Shown one piece after another: positions 26,466-34,628 of a stretch of 64,000 bases of DNA. The notes beneath the pieces were generated by a model. It was not told the origin of the DNA. It searched no databases and was given only the letters and a program-made list of their open reading frames with translations. Position 1 is the first letter of the stretch, and every line of letters begins with the position of its first letter. The stretch lies in contig NZ_FMCV01000025.1 of NCBI RefSeq assembly GCF_900091565.1, forward strand, positions 45,303-109,302, read 5' to 3'. Both the position numbers and the translations under genes were made by a program. This stretch comes from Micromonospora marina (GTDB taxonomy: Bacteria; Actinomycetota; Actinomycetes; Mycobacteriales; Micromonosporaceae).

Positions 26466-27884
26466 ATGAGCGCCCTGGACAACCTTCCGGTCGTGGTGAT
26501 CGGTGCCGGTCCGGTCGGGCTGGCCGCCGCCGCGCACCTGCACGAGCGTGGCCTGGCATTTCTGGTCCTGGAGGCCGGTGACAGCGCCGGCGCCGCGGTG
26601 CGGCAGTGGGGACACGTGCGGGTGTTCTCTCCGTGGCGGTACGACGTCGACCCGGCCGCCCGCCGGATCCTGGACGACGCCGGCTGGGTCGCCCCCGACC
26701 CGGAGGCCCTGCCCACCGGCGCCGAACTGGCCGACGGCTACCTCCAGCCCCTGGCGGAGCTTCCGGCGATCAAGTCGCACCTGCGATACGGCACCCGGGT
26801 CGAGGCGATCAGCCGCCTCGGCCTGGACCGGCTGCGCACCGCCGGACGCGAGACCACCCCGTTCCTGATCCGTCTCACCGGAGGCGAGGAACTGCTCGCC
26901 CGCGCGGTGATCGACGCCTCCGGCACCTGGGGCACCCCGAACGTCCTCGGCGCGTCCGGCCTGCCCGCCCGGGGCGAGGCCGACGTCACGGCGTACCTGG
27001 AGCACGCGCTGCCCGACGTACTCGGCCAGGCCCGGCCCCGGTTCGCCGGCCGGCACACCCTGGTCGTCGGTGCCGGCCACTCCGCCGCCAACACCCTGCT
27101 CTCCCTGGCCGAACTGGCCGAGTCCACGCCGGGCACCGAGGTGACCTGGGCGATCCGCTCCGCCTCGCCGTCGCGCACCTACGGCGGCGGCGACGCCGAC
27201 GCCCTCCCGGCGCGCGGCGCCCTCGGCTCACGGCTGCGGGCACACGTCGACGCCGGCCGGATCCGGCTGCTCACCGGCTTCTCCGTGCACGCCCTCACCC
27301 CCACCGACGGTCGCGTCACCGTCGTCGTGCGGCACGGCGACGGCAGCGACGAGCAGGTCACCGTGGACCGCATCGTCGCGGCCACCGGCTTCCGCCCCGA
27401 CCACTCCATCACCGCCGAGCTGCGCCTGGACCTCGACCCGGTCATGGGCGCCACCCGGGCGCTCGCCCCGCTGATCGACCCCAACGAGCACTCCTGCGGC
27501 ACCGTGCCACCACACGGCGTGGACGAGCTCACCCACCCGGAGACCGGCTACTACGCCGTGGGCATGAAGAGCTACGGCCGCGCGCCGACGTTCCTCATGG
27601 CCACCGGCTACGAACAGGTCCGCTCCGTCGTCGCCGCCCTCGCCGGCGACTGGAACGCCGCCCGCGACGTCCAGCTCGACCTGCCGGAGACCGGTGTGTG
27701 CAACAGCAACCCCGACGACTCCGCCACCGACGAGAGCTGCTGCGGACCGACGCCGGCCACCGAGCCGACCGGACGGGGGCTCGCCACCGGAATCTCCGGA
27801 GGGCTGCTCGCCGCGCCGTTGAACCCGGTCACGCTCGACGCCGCCCCCGCCGACGGGCAGACCGGCGGCTGCTGCGGCAGCTGA
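26466..27884 (+). CDS. FAD-dependent oxidoreductase with Cys-rich C-terminus (ArsO-like)
   Basis: 472 residues; AGGAG precedes the ATG. An N-terminal FAD site VVIGAGPVGLAAAAHLHERG and a second Rossmann site TLVVGAGHSAANTLLSLAEL with NADPH-type ATG motif (VAATGFRPD) make it a flavin monooxygenase/thioredoxin-reductase relative. The last ~70 residues add cysteines in ESCCGP and GGCCGS, which suggests arsenic handling. Similar flavoproteins sit in actinobacterial ars islands; the reaction is unproven. Confidence 0.75.
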   Translation: MSALDNLPVVVIGAGPVGLAAAAHLHERGLAFLVLEAGDSAGAAVRQWGHVRVFSPWRYDVDPAARRILDDAGWVAPDPEALPTGAELADGYLQPLAELPAIKSHLRYGTRVEAISRLGLDRLRTAGRETTPFLIRLTGGEELLARAVIDASGTWGTPNVLGASGLPARGEADVTAYLEHALPDVLGQARPRFAGRHTLVVGAGHSAANTLLSLAELAESTPGTEVTWAIRSASPSRTYGGGDADALPARGALGSRLRAHVDAGRIRLLTGFSVHALTPTDGRVTVVVRHGDGSDEQVTVDRIVAATGFRPDHSITAELRLDLDPVMGATRALAPLIDPNEHSCGTVPPHGVDELTHPETGYYAVGMKSYGRAPTFLMATGYEQVRSVVAALAGDWNAARDVQLDLPETGVCNSNPDDSATDESCCGPTPATEPTGRGLATGISGGLLAAPLNPVTLDAAPADGQTGGCCGS

Positions 27885-27899
27885 TTCACCACCACGACG

Positions 27900-28390
27900 G
27901 TGCCCGCCGACCCCGCCGTCGGCGGGCACCACGGGTGGCGGATCGTCGCCGCCCTCGCCGTCACCTCGACCATCGGCTACGGCGTCCTGCACTACGCCTA
28001 CCCGGTCCTGCTGACACCCATGGCCGCCAGTCTTGGTGCGTCCCCCCACCGCAGTCACCGGCGCGCCCACCGCCTCCGTCCTGGCGGCGCACTCGTGGTG
28101 ATCCCGGTCGGCCGGTGGCTCGACCCACCACGGCGGTCGCGCGCTGATGACCGTCGGCTCGATCACCACCACCGCCCTGCTGATCGCCTGGTCGCAGGTG
28201 CAGACCATCGGCCAGCTCCATGCTCGCCGCGACCTTCGCCGGCACCGCCGCCGGCCTGCTCGGGGTCCTGTCCGTCACCGGCAGGCTCGTCCTCACCGCC
28301 ACCGGCATGCTCCTGCGCGCTACCGCAGCGTGCGGGCGCGCGCCCCCGTTCGGCGGCCGCAGATCCCGGGCAGCGCGGGTCTCGCCGTAC
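27900..28390 (+). pseudogene. Frameshifted MFS transporter
   Basis: Pieces in different frames line up as one MFS N-terminal half: GWRIVAALAVTSTIGYGVLH then YAYPVLLTPMAASLG; VIPVGRWLD; LMTVGSITTTALLIAWSQ; and LAATFAGTAAGLLGVLS. At least two frame changes separate them and the C-terminal half is gone. Such MFS genes follow the flavoprotein in related arsenic clusters. Confidence 0.7.
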
Positions 28391-28396
28391 CGATCG

Positions 28397-29248
28397 CTAC
28401 GACGTCTCCGGCGGCTCGGCGGCGGGGTGCGGCGTCGCGACGGTGATCCGGACAGCGGTGGTCAAGGTCAGGCCGCCGCCGGGTCGGTTGGCGGGTTCAA
28501 GCGCGCGGGCGGCGTCGGTGGTCGCGGCCTCCAGTCGGTGGGCGGGAATGTGCCGTAGCAGGGCGCGTCCGCCGTGGGACCACATCCACTCCATCCAGTG
28601 GTCCACGTCGCGGAAGCGGCTGTCCACCCGGTGCTCGTTGATCGCGGTGACGGTGAGGCCGGCCGCCGCCATGGTCGCGGTGATCGCCGCGTCGTCGGCG
28701 AACGGGTCAGCCGCCGGCGCGGGTCGAGGACGGTCGGCCGACAGATGCCCGGCGAGGGCATCCAGGGCGGCGACGAATGCCGGGTCCTGGGCGGCGAATG
28801 TGCTAACCGCCAGCCGGCCCGCCGGCCGGAGCAGCCGCGCGTACGCCCGGAGGGCCTGCCCGGGGTCGGGGAGCAGGAAGACGACCAGCCCGGCCAGGAC
28901 CGCGTCGAAGCTGCCTTCCGGGAAGCCCGGCTGCTGGGCATCGCCCACCCGCACGTCGACGTGGGTCAGCCCGGCACGGGTGACGTCCTCGGCGGTGAGT
29001 GCCACCATGGCCGGCGCCAGGTCGATGCCGGTGACCTGACCGGCCGGCCCGGTCGCCTGCGCCGCCGGAAAAAGGACCGCTCCCCGGCCGCAGCCGACGT
29101 CCAAGACCCGCTCTCCCGGCCGGATACCGGCGCGACGGACCAGTTCCGCGCCGAAGGGCCCGAAGAAGGACACCCCGGTCCGGTCGTAGCTCGTCGCGGC
29201 CTGTTCGAACACCTCGACGGTCCCATTCGACGGTCCATCACTGCTCAT
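28397..29248 (-). CDS. Class I SAM-dependent methyltransferase
   Basis: 283 residues from the ATG at 29248, chosen because the domain begins at once (EVFEQAATSYDRTGVSFF). Motif I is VLDVGCGRGAVLFPAA, motif II GIDLAPAMVALT, and the post-I acidic FDAVLAGLVVFLLPDPG follows. Wording resembles UbiE/small-molecule methyltransferases. It lacks the cysteines of ArsM, so it is probably not an arsenite methyltransferase despite its position. Confidence 0.82.
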   Translation of the reverse strand: MSSDGPSNGTVEVFEQAATSYDRTGVSFFGPFGAELVRRAGIRPGERVLDVGCGRGAVLFPAAQATGPAGQVTGIDLAPAMVALTAEDVTRAGLTHVDVRVGDAQQPGFPEGSFDAVLAGLVVFLLPDPGQALRAYARLLRPAGRLAVSTFAAQDPAFVAALDALAGHLSADRPRPAPAADPFADDAAITATMAAAGLTVTAINEHRVDSRFRDVDHWMEWMWSHGGRALLRHIPAHRLEAATTDAARALEPANRPGGGLTLTTAVRITVATPHPAAEPPETS

Positions 29249-29362
29249 CGTCACTGCTTCCGTTCTCGCGTCACATCCGGCTTCCTGCCCGTCGCCACGC
29301 GCCGTCGCCAGCGCGACGGCAGCACCCCTGGCCGAGACTCCGCCCGCCACTGATCACAATGA

Positions 29363-29704
29363 TCACACTTCGCCAGGTCTCGGGACGTCCGCCTTCCGGA
29401 TGAGGCCGACCACTGCATCGATGTGCTGGCGCTCCTCGACGGGACCGATCAGCATGCCGCGCCGGCCGATCGGATCGGAACCGGTGAGCAGGAGCAGGGC
29501 GGGTGCGCGGTGGCAGGCGCCGAGGCACTCCGTCCGGATCAGGACACCGCCGTGGCTGGCGCGGACCGCCTGCCCGAGAATCTCGACGAGGTCCACCGGC
29601 TCGTCGGGCGCCGGCGGAAAGGCGCGGTGGCGTAGCGCGCGACATCGGTGGCCGTCGCAGTAGGCCACGGTCACTTGGACACCACGTGGTGACGGCGGGC
29701 TCAT
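29363..29704 (-). CDS. Thioredoxin-like [2Fe-2S] ferredoxin-fold protein
   Basis: 113 residues from an ATG overlapping the stop of the CobW-like remnant (ATGA). Cysteines lie in VAYCDGHRCRAL and RTECLGACHRAP, i.e. CX4C ... CX3C, matching small (2Fe-2S) ferredoxin-domain proteins with a thioredoxin fold. Spacing in the first pair is shorter than usual, so cluster binding is an inference. Confidence 0.7.
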   Translation of the reverse strand: MSPPSPRGVQVTVAYCDGHRCRALRHRAFPPAPDEPVDLVEILGQAVRASHGGVLIRTECLGACHRAPALLLLTGSDPIGRRGMLIGPVEERQHIDAVVGLIRKADVPRPGEV

Positions 29705-30258
29705 CGGCGGAACGCCATCAGTGCATGATCGGCGTACCGGCACGGGACCGTCGCATCGGTGAAATCGGCGCGCCGGGCCGCCTCGCCGTGCCAGTCGGTC
29801 GACGCGACGAACTCCGCCGGATTCAAGCCGCTGAGCGCCACCGCTCGCTCGGTCAGCAGCGGCGCCATCGACGGCTGCGCGGACAGGGCGGCCCACCACG
29901 CGGCCCACGGGTCTACACCACCGCTGCGCGGCTTCGCGGCGACGGGCGCGTCGGGCATGGCGTCGGCGTCCAGGAGCATCAGGCGGGTCAGCAGCGCCTC
30001 CACCGTCGCGAGGTCCTCCGCGCCGACCATGTCGGTCTTGTTGACCACCAGCACGTCGGCGAACTCGATCTGGTCGACCAGCAGGTCGGCGACACCCCGG
30101 TCGTCCCCCTCGTACGCGGGCAGCCCCCGCGCCTGAAGGCTCTCCCCCGCCTCGATCAGGCCCCGCAGGCCCGCCGCGTCCACCACCGTGACGGTGGTGT
30201 CCAACCGGGCCACCTCGTCCAGCAGGTCGTCGCGCAGCGTGCAGCAGATGCAGGTCAC
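29701..30258 (-). pseudogene. N-truncated CobW/ZNG-type GTPase
   Basis: 185 codons can be read from a GTG that overlaps the bL32 stop (GTGA). The frame starts VTCICCTLRDDLLDEVARL, the CxCC metal motif of COG0523 proteins, then jumps to DTTVTVVDAAGL and DQIEFADVLVVNKTDMVGAE. The P-loop (GxxGxGKT) and the switch segment are missing, and the C-terminal half is shortened. COG0523 GTPases deliver zinc under deficiency; this copy cannot bind GTP normally. Confidence 0.65.
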
Positions 30259-30434
30259 GGCTGATCCACTACCTGACGCCCCTTGTACAGACCGCAGTGG
30301 GTGCAGGCCCGGTGCGGCACCACCATCTCCTTGCGGGGGCACGGGCAGGGCGTCAGCGGCGGCACGGCCGCCTTCCACTGCGCCCGCCGGTGCCGGGTGT
30401 TCGACCGCGACATCTTCCGCTTCGGTACGGCCAT
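30255..30434 (-). CDS. rpmF: Ribosomal protein bL32
   Basis: 59 residues starting MAVPKRKMSRSNTRHRRAQW, unmistakable bL32. The zinc ribbon is PCPCPRKEM ... ACTHCGLYKG: the second pair is CxxC, but the first is CxC rather than CxxC, so zinc binding may be weakened. Placed beside a CobW-like gene and a His-rich protein, it looks like a zinc-regulated paralogue. GGAG lies upstream of the start. Confidence 0.9.
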   Translation of the reverse strand: MAVPKRKMSRSNTRHRRAQWKAAVPPLTPCPCPRKEMVVPHRACTHCGLYKGRQVVDQP

Positions 30435-30470
30435 GAGATCTCCTCCGTCGAAGGGTAGGGGCCAGTCTAT

Positions 30471-30485
30471 CGGAAGTGATTTTCG
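30471..30485. promoter_or_regulatory. Candidate Zur-like box upstream of rpmF
   Basis: CGGAAGTGATTTTCG matches a TGAAAATGATTTTCA-type Zur box at 11 of 15 positions, with a strong right half. It lies 37 bp upstream of rpmF and about 100 bp from the divergent His-rich gene. Confidence 0.35.
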
Positions 30486-30582
30486 TTTTCTCATACACCT
30501 TGGTTCGCCGGTGTTCGCGATCACTGAACACATGCGCACCACTGCATGTATCGTCGGGGTGAAACGATCTCAGGAGGACCAG

Positions 30583-31035
30583 ATGAGCACCGACACCATG
30601 CACCCCACCCATGCCGCCCAGCACCGCCACACCCACGGGCCGGAGTGCGGGCACCCGAGCGTGCAGCACCTCGGGCACGTCGACTTCCTGCACGACGGAC
30701 ACCTGCACCACGCCCACGACGGGCACTACGACGAGTGCAGCACCGAGGGACACCGCCCCGCCGAGCAGCACGAACACCACCACGGGGACGGATGCGGGCA
30801 CGTCGCGGTCGCGCACGAAGGGCACACCGACTACCTCCACGACGGGCACGTGCACCAGGCACACGACGACCACTACGACGAGTGCGCCTCCGGTGAGCAC
30901 GTCGTCGCCGAAGAGCACGACCACGTCCACGGAGACGGCTGCGGCCACTCACCGCTGCTGCACGGCGACCACCTCGACTACATCCACTACGGCCACCGGC
31001 ACGCGGCACACGCCGGCCACTATGACGAGCACTGA
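30583..31035 (+). CDS. Histidine-rich metal-binding repeat protein
   Basis: 150 residues after AGGAGG. Three imperfect repeats of about 45 residues carry the pattern HGxxCGHxxVxHxxHxDYLH then DGHxHxxHxxHYDEC; about one residue in four is His, with Asp, Glu and a few Cys. No signal peptide or membrane helix, so it is cytosolic. Most likely a zinc (or nickel/copper) buffer or chaperone. It is divergent from rpmF and the CobW-like gene. Confidence 0.8.
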   Translation: MSTDTMHPTHAAQHRHTHGPECGHPSVQHLGHVDFLHDGHLHHAHDGHYDECSTEGHRPAEQHEHHHGDGCGHVAVAHEGHTDYLHDGHVHQAHDDHYDECASGEHVVAEEHDHVHGDGCGHSPLLHGDHLDYIHYGHRHAAHAGHYDEH

Positions 31036-31390
31036 GCCCCGCCCCAAGGCGGGTCGTCGGCCCATGTCCGTCGCCGGGGACGGGCCGCCCCGCAGAACGC
31101 ACTAACGGAAACCGTTGCCACTATGGTGGCGGGGGGAGCGACGAGTACGCGATCTCCGGGGAGTACCTGCACCTGCTCAGCGAACGGCCTGGCTGGAGTC
31201 AATGTCCCGCACGGGGCACCCACCCGGACCCACCACCGGATCCCATCGATCAGGACTCGCCGCCCGGCAAGCCAATCATGATCGAGCCAGGCGGACGCCA
31301 CTGCGCCCACCGGACGGGACCGGACGTAGGGCGCGCTCGTCGCACGAGCACCAACCGAGCACCCAGCCGACCAGAAGAGACAGATGCAAT
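31036..31390. other. Intergenic, no supported gene
   Basis: Follows the His-rich gene. Frames here have no recognisable content. Confidence 0.45.
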
Positions 31391-31428
31391 GAGGGGCCTG
31401 ACTGCCGTTATGGCAGTTCAGGCCCCTC
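31391..31428 (-). terminator. Hairpin next to tRNA 3' end (left copy)
   Basis: GAGGGGCCTGA and TCAGGCCCCTC pair, extended by CTGCC/GGCAG with one bulge, around a short loop. It lies directly downstream of the tRNA-like 3' end on the minus strand, as a tRNA terminator would. Confidence 0.65.
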
Positions 31429-31436
31429 ATGATCTT

Positions 31437-31479
31437 GTGCGCCCGAAGGGACTCGAACCCCTAACCTTCTGATCCGTAG
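31437..31479 (-). repeat. 43-bp tRNA-Arg(ACG) 3'-end copy, left att-like site
   Basis: On the minus strand this is the 3' half of tRNA-Arg: CTACGGATCAG (ACG anticodon stem-loop), then the T arm GGGTTCGAGTCCC and the acceptor end CGGGCGCAC. The 5' half does not follow properly, so it is not an intact gene. The identical 43 bp recur at 34629-34671 in the same orientation, as expected for integrase attachment sites. Confidence 0.75.
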
Positions 31480-31812
31480 TCCGAACCCATCAGATGCTCT
31501 CTACGTTGCGTAACCGCCGCTCCACGTGTGCCGCCGAGTGGTGCTGCGTGCCGAAACAAGCGGCTGAGTATCTGCTGGTCCGGGCGCTACAGCGGATGAA
31601 GGGTCAAGATCAGGCGTAAAATGGTCCGGGAGCGAGGCGTCCGTTGCCGATCACGATCAGTTCGTGCTGATCACGTACCGGACATCCGAGCACCAACGGA
31701 GCACCATCACGGCAGGTGATTGTGGGCTCGCGCCAGGCGGGGCCGCTAGACCTGCCCGTGGACAACGAGGCATGTGCGGCAACTACTCCGAATCCGCGTT
31801 CACGCCATCGTC
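31480..31812. other. Intergenic, no supported gene
   Basis: Between the left att-like repeat and the VapBC operator. A piece at 31481-31500 repeats CATCAGATGCTCT, the D-arm side of a tRNA-Arg, suggesting a rearranged tRNA gene. Nothing else recognisable. Confidence 0.4.
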
Positions 31813-31836
31813 GGCGTGATATCGTGATATCACGCC
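31813..31836. promoter_or_regulatory. Perfect palindromic operator of the toxin-antitoxin pair
   Basis: GGCGTGATATC and GATATCACGCC are perfect 11-bp arms around GT, ending 17 bp before the antitoxin start. Autorepression by the antitoxin-toxin complex is expected. Confidence 0.75.
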
Positions 31837-31853
31837 CCTACGGGAGGTGCTAC

Positions 31854-32078
31854 ATGCCCAACATCCTCGTCCGTGATCTCAGTCAAGAAGCCGTGGACCG
31901 CATCGACGCCGCCGCCGCCAGCCTCGGACTGTCCCGCAACGAGTACCTACGCCGCAAGTTCGAGGAGAACATCAGCCCCGCCGGCGACCGGACGGTCACC
32001 GCCGAGGACTGGCAACGGTCCGCAGAGGCCTTCGCCGACCTCGCCGACCCTGCGGTGATGGAGGCCGCGTGGCGGTGA
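31854..32078 (+). CDS. VapB/FitA-type ribbon-helix-helix antitoxin
   Basis: 74 residues after GGGAGG. The N-terminus PNILVRDLSQEAVDRIDAAA then SLGLSRNEYLRRKFEE is the FitA/VapB RHH fold. The C-terminal tail (DLADPAVMEAAWR) would cover the PIN toxin active site. It overlaps the toxin gene by 10 nt. Confidence 0.85.
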   Translation: MPNILVRDLSQEAVDRIDAAAASLGLSRNEYLRRKFEENISPAGDRTVTAEDWQRSAEAFADLADPAVMEAAWR

Positions 32079-32485
32079 CGAACTGGCTGATCGACAAGTC
32101 CGCCTACGTACGCCTCCAACTTGGTCACACGGCGAACCGCGACGAGTGGAGCGCGCGCATCAGCCGAGGCCTCGTCCGGCTCTCCACCATCACGCGCCTC
32201 GAACTCGGCTACTCGGCGCGCTCCGGAGAAGCGGGACGCCGGCAGTTCGCTGCCCCACCGTTGTCACTGATGCCGGTCGAACACCTCACACCCGCAATCG
32301 AGGACCGGGCGCTGGAAGTGCAGATGCTGCTCGCCGACCGCGGCCAACACCGCGCCCCGTCAATCCCCGACCTGCTGATCGCCGCAACCGCCGAAAAGAC
32401 CGGACTAACCGTCCTGGCCGTCGACAAGGACTTCGACCTCATCGCCACGCTCACCGGCCAACCGATCGAAACCCTGCCCAGTTAA
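32069..32485 (+). CDS. VapC-type PIN-domain toxin
   Basis: 138 residues from GTG. PIN acidic residues are visible: D of NWLIDKSAY near residue 9, E of ITRLELGYSA, D of PSIPDLLIAATAEK and D of VLAVDKDFDLIA. PIN toxins cut specific RNAs. The pair lies between the two tRNA-derived repeats. Confidence 0.88.
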   Translation: MAVTNWLIDKSAYVRLQLGHTANRDEWSARISRGLVRLSTITRLELGYSARSGEAGRRQFAAPPLSLMPVEHLTPAIEDRALEVQMLLADRGQHRAPSIPDLLIAATAEKTGLTVLAVDKDFDLIATLTGQPIETLPS

Positions 32486-32508
32486 GAGGTCGCGCAGATT
32501 GGTCAAGG

Positions 32509-32607
32509 TCATGGTCGGCGGGTGGGGCGGGAGTCCCATCGGTAGAGGGTCCATGCCTGCCGGATGAGGCTGCGTAGGGTGATGATGGTGTCGACGAGGC
32601 GTCCGCC
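32509..32607 (-). pseudogene. Transposase C-terminal scrap
   Basis: Minus frame GRLVDTIITLRSLIRQAW then TLYRWDSRPTRRP and stop resembles the C-terminus of IS701/IS4-like actinobacterial transposases (LDxVIxLRRLIRxAWTxYRWD). No catalytic part remains. Confidence 0.4.
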
Positions 32608-32709
32608 TGGTGCGGAGCAACCGGATGATCCCGGTCAGAACGCACTGCGGTATCCACTGGAGACCTGACTCGGTGTGGCATGTTCGACATGCTCCCAAGC
32701 ATGTTTTGT

Positions 32710-33657
32710 TCATGCCAGGCCGTCCCGGTGTCGACCGCGTCTCGCCTGCCAGCTCACCGCGATCAGCAGCGAAGCCACCGCTACCAACAGGGACATCGCG
32801 GCCCAGGCGACGGCTCCTCGCCGGCTGTCCCACGCGGGCAGTGCCTGCACAGCGGCCAGGCCGAACCTCGGACCGAGCAGCAGCACCGGCCCGAGTAGCA
32901 GGATCGCTGGCCACCAGGCGCGCCGGTCTCGCCGGGCCGTGAGGACCGCACCAGTGACGATGAGTGCCAGGAACAGCAACGCGCCGAGAATTGCCTCGTA
33001 CCGCACGTCATAGCGCGGCCCGATCAGCACCGTCGCCACCCCGGTCGCGAGGACGAAAGCGGTGATGACCGCGGTGACTCGGTAGCTGTGACGGCGGGGC
33101 ACCGCCAGTGCCACCAGGCCGAGCGCGAGTTGAGGCACGAGCACGAACAAGTTCGGCTGGTGGAGCGAGGTCAACTCCGTCGAGGGGACGACCGCTACGG
33201 CCACAGCCACCCCGATCGTCACGGCGGTCGCGATCGCGACCGCCCATCGTCCGTATCCGGCGGCACCTGCCGGCAGCACAAGCAACCAGGTAATCCACGC
33301 CAGGGCACCAAGGGTGTGGAACGGCCCCAGCATGGGGGCCCCGACGTCGTACTGACCGGGATCCGGGAACACTTCCGTGAGGATCAGGCCCATCGTGGCA
33401 AGCACGGTTCCCGCGACCAAGGCGATAGTGCCGGCGAGCGGCAGGGCATCGGCGAGTCCAACGGCGTTGCGGGCCCGCAGGCGTTGGCGCAGCCCGCCGG
33501 CCGCCAGGTCGGCGACGTCCGCGAGGTGCGGCCAGCGCTGCCCGGCGGTGGCGAGGTCCATGTACGTATCGACGATCTCGACGCCCCGGTCGGTCCGGTC
33601 GGCGGCGGGGTACCAGCGCAGGAGTTTAGTGTAGCGCTGACGCAGCACGCGCGTCAT
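32710..33657 (-). CDS. Multi-pass membrane protein, function unknown
   Basis: 315 residues from the ATG that overlaps the PadR stop (ATGA). The cytoplasmic N-terminus (VLRQRYTKLLRWYPAADRTD) resembles the start of HAAS-like proteins in PadR operons. About seven hydrophobic segments follow. Likely a PadR-controlled membrane sensor or permease; no catalytic motif seen. Confidence 0.75.
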   Translation of the reverse strand: MTRVLRQRYTKLLRWYPAADRTDRGVEIVDTYMDLATAGQRWPHLADVADLAAGGLRQRLRARNAVGLADALPLAGTIALVAGTVLATMGLILTEVFPDPGQYDVGAPMLGPFHTLGALAWITWLLVLPAGAAGYGRWAVAIATAVTIGVAVAVAVVPSTELTSLHQPNLFVLVPQLALGLVALAVPRRHSYRVTAVITAFVLATGVATVLIGPRYDVRYEAILGALLFLALIVTGAVLTARRDRRAWWPAILLLGPVLLLGPRFGLAAVQALPAWDSRRGAVAWAAMSLLVAVASLLIAVSWQARRGRHRDGLA

Positions 33658-34028
33658 GCGATACCACCGGCGAAACGCGCACTGCGGGACGCAATCAAGG
33701 GCTGCGTCGCCCCACGACCAGCGAGGCGGCTGGTCGCCGCCTCGACCGCCCGGCGCATGCGATCCGTCTCGGTACGCAGCAACCTGGCCCCCTCGTCGGT
33801 GAGGCGGTAGTACTTCCGGGCGCGGCCGTCGACGATCTCGTTCCGGTCCACTGTCACCAGTCCGTCGTCGGCCAGCCGGTCGAGGGAGCCGTACAGCGTG
33901 CCAGGCCGGAGGGACAGTCGACCCTGCGACAACTCCGTCACCTCGAGGATCAGCCCATAGCCGTGCATAGGTCCTTCCGCCAGAGCGGTCAGGATCAGGA
34001 ACGTGGGCTCCTGCAGCGGGGTCTTCAT
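33654..34028 (-). CDS. PadR-family regulator
   Basis: 124 residues. EPTFLILTALAEGPMHGYGL, then LRPGTLYGSLDRLADDGLV and ARKYYRLTDEGARLLRTET is the standard PadR winged helix with a helical dimerisation tail. Co-translated with the membrane protein it presumably represses. Confidence 0.9.
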   Translation of the reverse strand: MKTPLQEPTFLILTALAEGPMHGYGLILEVTELSQGRLSLRPGTLYGSLDRLADDGLVTVDRNEIVDGRARKYYRLTDEGARLLRTETDRMRRAVEAATSRLAGRGATQPLIASRSARFAGGIA

Positions 34029-34586
34029 GCACGGAAACTATCGCGGCAAGCATATCTTCGCAACGAAGTGTTCGTGGAGGATCGACTGAGATGCCCGGAG
34101 ACACCACGCCACCCTGCGCGCCGCCCTCGACCGCGCGCACCATGATCGCCTCATCACCGACCACCCGGCTCGGGGTATGGAATTACCACCTCGGGAACGT
34201 CGTGCCGCGCCACCGCGACCAGGCCACCTATGGGGTGGACTTGCGCTCAACGAGCACCATCTCGTCCAGGTCCTGACCTTGATGCCCGGCATTGGGGTCA
34301 AGATCGGACGCCCAGCTGCCCCTGTTCCTGGGACCATCTGATCGTAAATCAGGTGGCCGAGCTGCCAGGGTCTCCTCCGGTGCGGAACAAGCCAAGGCCG
34401 CTACCTGCGGAATCAGGCGCACCGCTACCCATTGTCGCAACCCAAGAATCCAAGATGGTGGATCGTGCTGCTCCGTGGCTGCTCGGCGGTCGGGAGCCGA
34501 CCGAGGGGGTGCAACCGCCGAAAGAAACCGCCCCTGACCTGCGCAAACGTGTGTCACAACCGTGCCCCACACGTGACCCATACGAA
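34029..34586. other. Intergenic, no supported gene
   Basis: 558 bp upstream of padR. No frame has a ribosome site or recognisable content. Confidence 0.45.
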
Positions 34587-34622
34587 AGCAAGGAATATAG
34601 CCGACTGGCTATATTCCTTGCT
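34587..34622. terminator. Hairpin next to tRNA 3' end (right copy)
   Basis: A perfect 16-bp stem AGCAAGGAATATAGCC / GGCTATATTCCTTGCT with a GACT loop. It is in the same position relative to the 43-bp tRNA repeat as the left hairpin but unrelated in sequence. Confidence 0.7.
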
Positions 34623-34628
34623 CAAGTG

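Noticed and set aside
28397..29248. ArsM arsenite methyltransferase
   Set aside because: The methyltransferase motifs are present, but the conserved arsenic-binding cysteines of ArsM are not.
30486..30500. TTTTCTCA stretch next to the rpmF box as a second Zur site
   Set aside because: Only the outer TGA/TCA bases are symmetric; the interior does not form a palindrome.
31480..31530. Intact tRNA-Arg gene on the minus strand
   Set aside because: Only the 3' half folds; the D arm and acceptor 5' strand are missing or displaced, so it is an attachment-site copy.
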